From Chloroflexota bacterium (GTDB lineage: Bacteria > Chloroflexota > Dormibacteria > Dormibacterales > Dormibacteraceae), in NCBI GenBank assembly GCA_005880175.1, contig VBJR01000052.1, forward strand, positions 4,331 to 19,182: DNA of 14,852 nucleotides. Reading direction: 5' to 3'. Within the stretch, counting starts at the first letter, position 1; each line of letters begins with the position of its first letter. A model generated the notes under the pieces. That model was not told the origin of the DNA. It did no database searches and saw only the letters and a list, made by a program, of their open reading frames with translations. A program made the translations under genes and the position numbers. Shown here piece after piece: positions 1 through 6,725 of the stretch.

Positions 1-534
1 CCACTGGCTGTCCTCCAGGAGACGGGCGGGCGGGGTCAGCTCCAGGAGCCGGCCGGCGACCAGGAGCGCGGCCCGGCCGGCGCGCGCCGCGAACGCCGCG
101 TTGACCGACCCGAGCGCGTCGCGGTAGGCGCGGCCGAGCTCGTTGTCGGGCACGATGCCCATGCCGACCTCGTTGCTGACGACGACGCCCGGGGCGGACC
201 GCCGGGCGAGCGCGCCGGCCACCTCCGCCGCCGCGGTGACCGTGTCGCGCCGGTGCTGGAGCAGGTTGGAGACCCACAGCGTCAGGCAGTCGACGACCAG
301 GAGGTCGCCGGGCGGCGCCGCCGCGACCGCCGCGAGCAGGTGGACCGGCTCCTCGACGGTGCGCCAGACGGCAGGGCGCTCGGCCCGGTGGTGGGCGATG
401 CGCGCGGCCATCTCGGCGTCCCCGGCCTCGGCGGTGGCGAGGAACGTGACCGGGCCGCCCCAGCGCCGGCCCAGCTCGACGGCGAGCGCGGACTTGCCGC
501 TGCGCGCACCGCCCAGCAGGAGGAGGTAGCCCAT
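1..534 (-). CDS. cobU: Adenosylcobinamide kinase / adenosylcobinamide-phosphate guanylyltransferase, 3'-partial
   Basis: Bifunctional CobU/CobP enzyme of the cobalamin nucleotide-loop pathway. It phosphorylates adenosylcobinamide and then transfers GMP to give AdoCbi-GDP in the cytoplasm. The reading frame is open from the ATG at 534-532 to the window edge (178 codons, no stop), so only the last few residues should be missing. Visible motifs: the N-terminal P-loop GGARSGKS (residues 8-15), then FLATAEAGD with HHRAER, then VVDCLTLWVSNLL, and the family signature NEVGMGIVPDNELGRAYRD followed by GSVNAAFA. The start lies 2 bases after the TGA of the upstream fusion gene, with no strong ribosome binding site, so translational coupling is likely. 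It is the fourth gene of the riboswitch-led cobalamin operon. The family call is firm; only the C-terminus is unseen. Confidence 0.95.
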   Translation of the reverse strand, partial: MGYLLLLGGARSGKSALAVELGRRWGGPVTFLATAEAGDAEMAARIAHHRAERPAVWRTVEEPVHLLAAVAAAPPGDLLVVDCLTLWVSNLLQHRRDTVTAAAEVAGALARRSAPGVVVSNEVGMGIVPDNELGRAYRDALGSVNAAFAARAGRAALLVAGRLLELTPPARLLEDSQW

Positions 535-536
535 CG

Positions 537-1871
537 TCAGAAGTCGATCCCCCGGATGGCCCGGACGCCGCGGTCGAACGCGTGCTTGAGGCTGCGCATC
601 TCGGTCACGGTGTCGGCGCACGCGACGAGCTCCTCGGGCGCGTCGCGGCCCGTCGCCACCACGCTCACGGAAGGCGGGCGGCCGATGATCGCGTCCACCA
701 CCTCGGCCACCGGGATCCAGCCCCAGTTCATCGGGTACGTGATCTCGTCCAGGACGACCAGGCCGTACGCGCCGGAGGCCAGCTTCTCGCGCGCCACCCG
801 CCACGCCTCGCGGGCGATCGCCTCGGTCCGGTCCATGTCCTTCGAGTCCCACGTGAACCCGTCGCCGACCGTCCACCACTCGACGCCCAGCCGCTTCGCC
901 GACTGCTCCTCGCCGACCTTCCAGCGGCCGGACTTGACGAACTGCACCACGCACACCGACCAGCCCCGCGCGACCGCCCGCATCGCCGTGCCGAACGCCG
1001 CCGTGGACTTGCCCTTCCCGTCTCCGGTGTTGACGATCACGACCGACGGGGCGCGCACCGTGGCCCGGGCGGGTGCCTCGCGCGGCACCTCGGACGGCAG
1101 CTTCCGGTCCGGCACCACCGCGCGCGCGACGTCGCCGACCGGCCGGACGTGGACGCGCGCCCGGTACGTGCCGGCGACGACGGACTCGGTCAGCACCTCG
1201 GCCGGCGTCCCGTGCCGGGCCAGGCGGCCGTCCACCACCAGGGCCAGCCGGTCGGCGTACTGGCCGGCGAGCGTGAGGTCGTGCATGGCCGCCACCACCG
1301 TCAGGTCCCGCTCGCGGCGGACGGCGTCGATCAGGTCGAGCACCTCCTGCTGGCGGCCCAGGTCGAGCGCGCTGGTCGGCTCGTCCACCAGCAGGACCGG
1401 CGCCCGCTGGGCCAGCGCCCGGGCGATCGCCGCCCGCTGCCGCTCGCCTCCGCTGAGGCTGTCGAGGGTGCGCGCGGCGAGGCCGTCCAGCGCCAGGCGC
1501 TCCAGCGTCTCGGCGACGACGGCCCGGTCCGCCCGGCCCTCGCGGCCCAGGTACGTGAAGTGGGCGCTGCGGCCCAGCAGCACGTACTGGGCGACGCTCA
1601 TGCCCGGCGGCATCGCCGGCTCCTGGCGGACCATCGCGATCAGGCGAGCGCGCTCGCGAGGCGGCCGGCCGGCGACCGGCTCGCCGCACAGCGCGACGCG
1701 GCCGGCGTGCGGGACGAGCCCGGCGATCGCGCGCAGGATCGTCGTCTTGCCGGCGCCGTTGGGCCCGATCAGCGCCAGCCAGCTGCCGGCCGGCACGTCG
1801 AGGTCGAGGTCGCGCACGACCGGGTGCCCACCGTAGGCCACCTCCACGCCCCGGAGCTCGATGGCCGTCAC
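537..1871 (-). CDS. BtuD-like ABC transporter ATPase fused to CobO-like corrinoid adenosyltransferase
   Basis: A 444-residue, two-domain protein. Residues 1 to about 250 are an ABC ATPase of the B12/iron-siderophore type, with Walker A GPNGAGKTT (36-44), a Q-loop around RQEP (82-85), signature LSGGERQ (139-145), Walker B VLLVDEP (159-165) and the switch His in MHD (197). After a short linker with many Pro, Arg and Ala (about 251-275), residues 276-444 match CobO/BtuR cob(I)yrinic acid a,c-diamide adenosyltransferase. That part has P-loop NTGDGKGKS (281-289), VVQFVKSGRWKVGEE, VVLDEITYPMNWGW and VVATGRDAPEELV. The GTG start at 1871 overlaps the TGA of the permease gene (GTGA), so the ATPase is coupled to its permease. 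No stop separates the domains. A separate CobO start inside the linker (GTGs at residues 252-253) is possible but has no visible ribosome binding site. The inferred role is to energise corrinoid import and adenosylate the imported cobalt. Confidence 0.92.
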   Translation of the reverse strand: MTAIELRGVEVAYGGHPVVRDLDLDVPAGSWLALIGPNGAGKTTILRAIAGLVPHAGRVALCGEPVAGRPPRERARLIAMVRQEPAMPPGMSVAQYVLLGRSAHFTYLGREGRADRAVVAETLERLALDGLAARTLDSLSGGERQRAAIARALAQRAPVLLVDEPTSALDLGRQQEVLDLIDAVRRERDLTVVAAMHDLTLAGQYADRLALVVDGRLARHGTPAEVLTESVVAGTYRARVHVRPVGDVARAVVPDRKLPSEVPREAPARATVRAPSVVIVNTGDGKGKSTAAFGTAMRAVARGWSVCVVQFVKSGRWKVGEEQSAKRLGVEWWTVGDGFTWDSKDMDRTEAIAREAWRVAREKLASGAYGLVVLDEITYPMNWGWIPVAEVVDAIIGRPPSVSVVATGRDAPEELVACADTVTEMRSLKHAFDRGVRAIRGIDF

Positions 1872-2944
1872 AGGTCGCGGACCCGCGTCGAGCGCATCAC
1901 GACCAGGAAGAACGGCGCGCCGACCAGCGCCGTGATGACGCCGATCGGCACCTCCGCGGGGGCCGCGATCGTCCGCGCGGCCGTGTCGGCCAGGACCAGG
2001 AACGCGGCCCCGAGCAGCGTGGACATCGGCAGCACCACCCGGTAGCTGGTGCCGAGCAGCAACCGGACCGTGTGGGGCACGACGATGCCGACGAACCCGA
2101 TCGCCCCGGCCGCCGCCACGGCGGCGGCGGTGCACAGCGTCGCGGCCGCCACGACGACCAGCCGGACCCGCCGCGGGGAGACGCCGAGGCTGGTCACCTC
2201 CTCCTCGCCGACGGCCAGCGCGTCGAGCAGCCGGCGGTGGGCGAAGATCACCCCGATGCCGGCCGCCGCGTAGGGCAGCGTGGCGGCGGTGCCGTCCCAG
2301 CCGGCGGTGACCAGCCGGCCCAGGATCCACGAGTAGACCTGGCGCAGCGAGTCGGTCTGCGACTGCTGCACGTACGTCTGGACGGCGGTCAGGAAGGCGG
2401 CGACGACGACGCCGGCGAGGATCAGGGTGGTCGGGTTGCGGCGGTCGCCGAGCGAGCGGCCCAGGACGTAGGCCGCAGCCACGGCGCCGGCGGCGCCGGC
2501 GAACGCGGCGATCGGGACCACGCCGGCCCCGACCAGCGGCGAGCCCCGCGTCAGCACGATCGCGAGCGTCGCGCCCAGGATCGCGCCGGCCCCCGCGCCC
2601 AGCAGGTACGGGTCGGCGAGCGGGTTGCGGAACACGCCCTGGTACCCGGCCCCGGCCGTGGCCAGGAGCGCGCCGACCAGCGCGCCCAGCATCACGCGCG
2701 GGAACCGGATCGACCACAGGATCGTCAGCTGGCCGGCGTCCGGCCCGGTCTGTGTCCCGAGGAAGGGCGGCCGGAGCAGCGCCTCGCCCACCGTGGCGAG
2801 CGAGACGTGGACCGGGCCGACCAGCACGCCGGTCGTCACGGCCACCGCGAGGAGCGCGACCCCCGCGCCGGCCCAGAGCGCCGGCAGCCGGGGCAGCCCC
2901 GGCAGCGTCGCCGGGGCGGGCCGGCCCACGGCGTCGCGCAGCAC
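1868..2944 (-). CDS. btuC: Cobalamin/corrinoid ABC transporter permease (BtuC/FecCD family)
   Basis: Integral membrane permease of 358 residues, the usual size for BtuC/FecCD. It is hydrophobic throughout, consistent with about ten membrane helices. Conserved features visible include an N-terminal helix followed by VHVSLATVGEALL, the run TILWSIRFPRVMLGALVGALLA (loop plus helix), AGAGYQGVFRNPLADPYLLG, the GFVGIVVPHTVRLLLG region and the C-terminal PIGVITALVGAPFFLVVMR. The GTG start at 2944-2942 lies 2 bases after the stop of the binding-protein gene; its TGA overlaps the GTG of the ATPase gene. Substrate assignment to corrinoids rests on the riboswitch and on the cobO/cobU neighbours. On sequence alone a siderophore permease would look similar. 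Confidence 0.93.
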   Translation of the reverse strand: MLRDAVGRPAPATLPGLPRLPALWAGAGVALLAVAVTTGVLVGPVHVSLATVGEALLRPPFLGTQTGPDAGQLTILWSIRFPRVMLGALVGALLATAGAGYQGVFRNPLADPYLLGAGAGAILGATLAIVLTRGSPLVGAGVVPIAAFAGAAGAVAAAYVLGRSLGDRRNPTTLILAGVVVAAFLTAVQTYVQQSQTDSLRQVYSWILGRLVTAGWDGTAATLPYAAAGIGVIFAHRRLLDALAVGEEEVTSLGVSPRRVRLVVVAAATLCTAAAVAAAGAIGFVGIVVPHTVRLLLGTSYRVVLPMSTLLGAAFLVLADTAARTIAAPAEVPIGVITALVGAPFFLVVMRSTRVRDL

Positions 2945-2946
2945 GG

Positions 2947-3809
2947 TCAGGCCGCCTGTCGCTCCAGCCGCGACACGTGGGGCGCAACCTGGCGCATGAA
3001 GTCCACGATCGCTGGTTCTGCGAGCAGCACTTCGTGTCCGCGAGCACGATCAGGTCGGGCGCCGAGGAGACGACGAACTCCGAGGACAGCTGGGGGTAGT
3101 CGGGCGCGGCCCCGGTCGCCCTGTCGGCGATGTCCTGCAGGCCGAGCAGCGTGTAGACCTGGCCGATGAACGTGCGCGAGGTCGCCGAGAAGTACGTCTG
3201 GTCGAGCTCGTGGTACACGCTGATCCTGCGGGCCGGCTTGCCGACGGAGGCGACGGTGGACGCGACGTCGGTCCGCATCTTCGACACCACCGCCTCCGCG
3301 CCGGGCCCGTGCCCGGTGGCGGTGCCCAGCTCGCGGAGCTGCGCGTACGTGCCGTTCAGGTCCTTCGCGGCCGGCTCGACCAGGGTGGGGACGCTGACGG
3401 CGGTCAGGCCGGCGACGAGCCCGCCGGTGTCCTCGGCGGCGACCACGAGGTCGGGGCTGTAGCCGGCGATCGCCTCGACGTTGGGCTGGAACCCGGACAG
3501 TTTGGTCATCGGCGCGGCCCTGGGGTAGTCCGACTGGTCGTCCACCGCCACCACCTGCTTGCCGGCGCCGATGGCGAACAGCATCTCGGTCGCGGTGGGC
3601 GACAGGGAGACGATCCGGCGCGGCTGGTGGTCGAGCCGGACGGTGCCGCCGCCGCTCTCGTGGATGACCAGCGGGAAGGCGCCGGCGCCCGGCGAGGGCG
3701 AGCTGGCGGGGGCCGACTGGCAGGCGGCGCCCGCCAGGAGCGCGAGCGCGCACGTGACACGGATTCGGGCGGCCAGTGTCGCGCTGGCCGCGTCCAGATG
3801 CTCTCGCAT
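2947..3809 (-). pseudogene. btuF: Cobalamin-binding lipoprotein (BtuF-like), frameshifted by an apparent internal deletion
   Basis: Periplasmic-binding-protein-type lipoprotein that would deliver corrinoid to the permease. The ATG at 3809 is set by an AGGAGG ribosome binding site at 3823-3818, 8 bases away. A signal peptide ends near Cys30 (LLAGAAC, a loose lipobox). The mature part shows PRRIVSLSPTATEMLFAIGAG, YSPDLVVAAED and PDLIVLADTKCC, typical of BtuF-like proteins. The good frame is lost near 3010-3030. After DTKCCSQN the coding sense jumps to another frame, which reads AIVDFMRQVAPHVSRLERQAA and stops at 2947, 2 bases before the permease start. From my memory of relatives, about 25-30 residues (a segment of the RPGW...SRWGP kind) should lie between these two parts. 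The lesion is therefore best read as an out-of-frame deletion rather than a single-base slip. It could be a real mutation or an assembly error. Confidence 0.8.
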
Positions 3810-3817
3810 CCGCTGTC

Positions 3818-3823
3818 CCTCCT
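3818..3823 (-). promoter_or_regulatory. Shine-Dalgarno site of the btuF-like gene
   Basis: AGGAGG on the minus strand, 8 bases before the ATG at 3809. It decides this start over the upstream in-frame extension that reaches 3863. A GGCGC/GCGCC inverted pair lies just upstream and could take part in masking the site. Confidence 0.8.
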
Positions 3824-3899
3824 GCGGCGCGGGCCCACCGGCGCCGGGGAGTGCTCGCCGCACGAGGCACCCCCCCGTTGCGCGCGGGTGGGGGCTGAC

Positions 3900-4050
3900 G
3901 CCTCGGGTCGGTCTCCTGGCTCGCGGATCGTCGCTGCTGACCGCCTTCCCGAGGCCCGTCGCCCCAGTGGCCGTATGGCCAGCCGCTCCCCGCTCACAGT
4001 TGCGCGACAGCGCCGGACTCGCACCGGCTTCCCTGCACCCGTGAGGCTCT
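3900..4050 (-). ncRNA. Cobalamin riboswitch
   Basis: Adenosylcobalamin-type aptamer in the 5' leader of the B12 salvage operon, read on the minus strand. The hallmark block GCCGGTGCGAGTCCGGC followed by GCTGTCGCGCAACTGT lies near 4027-3995. The B12 box AGCCAGGAGACCGACC is at 3921-3906. A closing P1 helix can be drawn between GCCTCACGGGT (4047-4037) and ACCCGAGGC (3908-3900), with a two-base bulge. About 90 bases separate the B12 box from the btuF start. That stretch holds a GC-rich hairpin (CCCG...CGGG, around 3893-3870) but no T-run. Control of translation initiation, with the operon off when B12 is plentiful, is therefore more likely than a classical terminator; this is inference. Confidence 0.93.
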
Positions 4051-4062
4051 TCAGTTGAGGAC

Positions 4063-4068
4063 AGTATG
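4063..4068 (-). promoter_or_regulatory. Possible -10 element for the riboswitch/B12 operon
   Basis: CATACT on the minus strand matches four of six bases of TATAAT and lies about 13-16 bases upstream of the aptamer, where a transcript start is expected. The matching -35 position falls inside the GC-rich 12-bp inverted repeat and has no consensus. The call is weak. Confidence 0.3.
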
Positions 4069-4073
4069 CGCGT

Positions 4074-4100
4074 GCCGGGTGCGCGCGGCGCGCACCCGGC
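4074..4100. repeat. Perfect 12-bp inverted repeat, 3-base centre
   Basis: GCCGGGTGCGCG (4074-4085) is followed by CGG and then its exact reverse complement CGCGCACCCGGC (4089-4100). It sits in the divergent gap between the riboswitch leader and the Tat-protein gene, just upstream of the possible -10 of the B12 operon. With no T-run on either side it is a poor terminator. A protein operator overlapping the promoter is the alternative I favour. Confidence 0.75.
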
Positions 4101-4279
4101 GACCGGAGGTGGGAAACGGCACTCGTGGGACAGGCCCTTAGGCGAGTCTTATCGAGCGCTTAATGCCCCGCGCAAGGCCGTCCACGAGACGGCCAGATGA
4201 ATAAGTATAAGGACATACGCTTATGCTGGCCGGCTCCGCGGCAGCGCCCGGTCACGCACTGAACTCGGGGGGAGTACAC

Positions 4280-5746
4280 ATGGGACCACATGGGCATGGG
4301 GTCAACCGCCGGACGTTGCTCAAGGTGGGCATTGCGGGCGCCGTCGGCTCCCAGCTGGCACTGATCGACTGGCTGGCCCTCGCTCCGGAGCGGCTGGCAC
4401 TTGCCGCCGGGCCGCCGCCGGACACCCAGTTCGACATCGGCAGCTTCATCGCGCCCGCGTTCACCGTCAACGGCGTGCTCGTCCGGTTCGGGCCCGTCTT
4501 CACGTACTTCGTGCCCGCCCGGCTGACGCGCAACCCGACCCGGGCCGACCAGACCGTGCTCGCCAACGCCCTGAACCGGATCGAGCAGGCCTACGCGTTC
4601 AGCCCGAGCGGCATCTTCACGTTCGTCTCGTACGGCGTCCCGTACTTCAATCGCCTGCCTGGCGGCATGAACGGCAGCCTGGTGACCAGCCGGATGCCGA
4701 AGACGAGCGGCTCGTTCTTCCCGGTGCTCCAGGAGGCGGTGGCCAGCCCGACGGACGTCGTGGCCGGGAACGGCATCACCAAGCAGACGTTCAACGTGCC
4801 CGTCCGCATCGAGGCCAACGACCTGCTCTTCACGTTCCGCAGCGACACGCGGGCCAACCTCGACGACGTGCTCAGCTGGCTGAAGGGCAGCAACCGCCTG
4901 GGGGGCGCCGCCGTCGCGTCGCCCGCGTTCAACGGGCTGGTCAGCTTCCAGGCGACGCGGTTCATGTTCCAGCAGAACGGTCTCCCCCGGCAGGTGGCCA
5001 ACGCCAACAACCTGCCGTTCGCGGGCAGGATCAACCCGCAGTCGCCGATGTGGATGGGCTTCGCCGACCAGCAGGTCGCGGGCAGCGGCCCGGCCGCCAT
5101 CTGCACGTTCGCCGGCAACGCGTCGGCCCGCCTGACCGACGCCCAGCCCGGCGACTACTTCGACAACGGCGCCATCCAGCACCTGTCGCACGACATCCTC
5201 GACCTGGCGCAGTTCTACGCCCTGCCCAACGAGGACCCGCCCGCCGGCGAGACGTTCGAGGAGCGCGTGCAGTACATGTTCCGCTCCAACCCGTTCCCGA
5301 GCCATGGCAACGCGGACCAGTTCACGGACGGCGGCGGCCCGGCGTTCCTGGAGAACACGTTCCAGGGCGTGAACGACGCGTTCTTCAACGCGACCGGCCA
5401 GACCGAGGAGGGCGCGCCGCGGCTCGGCCACGAGTCGTGCCTCCAGCGCTCCTCGCGCGCGAACGACGGCACGCCGATCCACATCCGGATGGACGGCACC
5501 GGCTTCGACAGCATGGACGTGCCGGGCGGCACCAACCAGCCCAAGCTCCAGTTCACGGTGTTCGTGCCGAGCGCCGACTTCTTTCGGGTCATGCGGGTCA
5601 ACCAGGCGTCACTTGACTACCAGCAGGCGTTCGCGGTGCCCGAGGACGACAACGGGCTGGAGCGGTTCATGACCGCCACCCGCCGCCAGAACTTCCTGAT
5701 CCCGCCGCGGCGGCACCGGGCATTCCCGCTCCTCGAGCTGACCTAG
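4280..5746 (+). CDS. Tat-exported DUF7405/DyP-like protein
   Basis: A 488-residue protein. The ATG at 4280 is chosen because GGGGGGAG (4267-4274) lies 5 bases upstream; an earlier in-frame ATG at 4223 lacks such a site. The N-terminus carries a twin-arginine signal (NRRTLLK, residues 9-15) followed by a hydrophobic stretch ending near LALAAG (40-44), so export folded, possibly with a cofactor, is predicted. The body resembles proteins grouped as DUF7405, distant relatives of dye-decolorising peroxidases. Supporting stretches are PMWMGF (256-261), QHLSHDI (300-306), QFTDGGG (347-353), GHESCLQR (383-390), HIRMDGTGFDSMD (401-413) and the C-terminal RRQNFLIPPRRHRAFP (468-483). The exact DyP GFxDGT signature is not conserved, so heme binding and peroxidase activity are uncertain. 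It stands alone on its strand and converges with a true DyP gene. Confidence 0.8.
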   Translation: MGPHGHGVNRRTLLKVGIAGAVGSQLALIDWLALAPERLALAAGPPPDTQFDIGSFIAPAFTVNGVLVRFGPVFTYFVPARLTRNPTRADQTVLANALNRIEQAYAFSPSGIFTFVSYGVPYFNRLPGGMNGSLVTSRMPKTSGSFFPVLQEAVASPTDVVAGNGITKQTFNVPVRIEANDLLFTFRSDTRANLDDVLSWLKGSNRLGGAAVASPAFNGLVSFQATRFMFQQNGLPRQVANANNLPFAGRINPQSPMWMGFADQQVAGSGPAAICTFAGNASARLTDAQPGDYFDNGAIQHLSHDILDLAQFYALPNEDPPAGETFEERVQYMFRSNPFPSHGNADQFTDGGGPAFLENTFQGVNDAFFNATGQTEEGAPRLGHESCLQRSSRANDGTPIHIRMDGTGFDSMDVPGGTNQPKLQFTVFVPSADFFRVMRVNQASLDYQQAFAVPEDDNGLERFMTATRRQNFLIPPRRHRAFPLLELT

Positions 5747-5760
5747 GAGCGCGTAACTGA

Positions 5761-5820
5761 GGAGCTGCGCCGGGCGCCAAGACGTTCTTCGTGCCAGGTC
5801 GAGGCGCTCAGCGCAGCTCC
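5761..5820. repeat. 10-bp inverted repeat between convergent genes
   Basis: GGAGCTGCGC (5761-5770) and its exact reverse complement GCGCAGCTCC (5811-5820) flank the 61-base gap where the Tat-protein gene and the DyP gene meet; the right arm overlaps the last codons of the DyP gene. The 40-base loop and the absence of T-runs make it an unconvincing intrinsic terminator. A role in ending both transcripts is possible. Confidence 0.4.
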
Positions 5821-6707
5821 GCCAGCGCCGTCAGCGACGGCGCGAAGTAGTAGGCGCCGCTGACCGGCCGCGAGAACTCGACCAGACGGTCGTGCTGCCC
5901 GTCCCCCGACGTGCCGAACATGCGCGCCAGCATCCTGTCGAAGCGGGTGAGCTCGGCGCTGAACGCCACGAAGTACAGGCCGTGCTCGGCCACCGTGCCG
6001 TACGGGACGCCGCGGCGATAGATCTGCAGCTCGCGTCCGATGTCGTCGTGGATCTCGACCCGCGCGATGTGGGCGGTCGGCGGCTTCGTGGTGCCCTCCA
6101 GCTCGACGCTGTCCACCTTCGTGCGGCCGAACACGCGCTCCTGCTCCCGCACCGGCAGCGCGTCGAACGCCGCCAGGTCGTGCACCCAGCGCATCGCGAT
6201 CACGTGGCTGCCCGCCTCCCCCGCCTGACCGTCCGCGACGAGCGCGACCGCCGGCGCCTCCAGCATCTCGGGGTTGGCGGTCCCGTCGACGAAGCCGGTC
6301 AGGTCGCGGCTGTCGCGGTGCACGAAGCACGTCTGCTCGGCGGCCAGCGCGGCCACCCCGGCCAGCGCGCCGGCCGCGGCCCGCGCGTGCTCGAACACGA
6401 CGTCCGGCGTGCTGCCGCTGATCCACAGCCACACGTCGTGCTGGGTGGCGGGCGCGCGCCGGCCGTCCGGCCCGATCACCTCGGCGAACGCGCGCAGCGA
6501 GTCGGGCGCGCGGTGGCCGGCGATCCGCCGCCACAGGTCGGCGCCGAACGCGATCACCAGGTTGACGCCGCCCGCGGACACGGCCGGCGACCGGAGCTGG
6601 AGGAGCGCCGCGACGGCCCTGGGCAGCTCGACGGCGTGCAGGTCGAACTCGAGGAAGGCGTGGGCCGTCGTCCCCTGCGCGAAGATGCCGGGCTGAGGTG
6701 TGCTCAT
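5808..6707 (-). CDS. Dye-decolorising (DyP-type) heme peroxidase, cytoplasmic
   Basis: A 299-residue DyP peroxidase of the YfeX-like (short, P/B) group; the length matches that group. It uses heme and hydrogen peroxide to oxidise small substrates. The catalytic motif GFVDGT is at 138-143, with Asp141 as the distal acid. The probable proximal heme ligand is His213 (TAHIARVEI), and the distal Arg is at 231-232 (IYRRGVPYG). The C-terminal VSGAYYFAPS is also typical. There is no signal peptide and no obvious C-terminal encapsulin cargo tail, so it should stay in the cytosol. The ATG at 6707 has GGAGG 8 bases upstream. It begins 18 bases after the stop of the LLM-hemerythrin gene and is the last gene of that run. 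Confidence 0.95.
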   Translation of the reverse strand: MSTPQPGIFAQGTTAHAFLEFDLHAVELPRAVAALLQLRSPAVSAGGVNLVIAFGADLWRRIAGHRAPDSLRAFAEVIGPDGRRAPATQHDVWLWISGSTPDVVFEHARAAAGALAGVAALAAEQTCFVHRDSRDLTGFVDGTANPEMLEAPAVALVADGQAGEAGSHVIAMRWVHDLAAFDALPVREQERVFGRTKVDSVELEGTTKPPTAHIARVEIHDDIGRELQIYRRGVPYGTVAEHGLYFVAFSAELTRFDRMLARMFGTSGDGQHDRLVEFSRPVSGAYYFAPSLTALAELR

Positions 6708-6725
6708 GCGGACGTCCTCCAGGCG

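Larger units (their letters stand above)
4051..4279. promoter_or_regulatory. Divergent intergenic control region (B12 operon / Tat-exported protein)
   Basis: This 229-base gap holds no credible gene. It carries the 12-bp inverted repeat (4074-4100) and a 7-bp hairpin GGCCGTC...GACGGCC (4176-4182 with 4188-4194). It also has an AT-rich island at 4195-4226 with an imperfect inverted pair, ATAAGTAT (4201-4208) and ATACGCTTAT (4215-4224), and two near-identical words, CGCTTAATGC (4157-4166) and CGCTTATGC (4218-4226). The AT-rich island, for example TATAAG at 4206-4211, is the likeliest promoter site for the rightward gene, but no convincing -35/-10 pair was found. Confidence 0.45.

Noticed and set aside
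253..1836. 527-codon plus-strand open frame opposite cobU and the ATPase-CobO gene
   Set aside because: Ser/Arg/Thr-rich shadow. The minus strand carries motif-complete enzymes.
537..3863. A single 1108-codon minus-strand frame joining the binding protein to the ATPase-CobO protein
   Set aside because: Its middle third reads through btuC out of frame as low-complexity Arg/Gly/Ala/Pro sequence. The real btuC, with clear membrane helices, occupies another frame. The continuity is a by-product of the high GC content and the btuF frameshift.
4138..4156. DtxR/IdeR-like iron box (TTAGGCGAGTCTTATCG...)
   Set aside because: Only about 12 of 19 positions agree with the consensus as I remember it, and the second half is poor. 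An iron link would fit the DyP theme, but the match is not good enough to call.
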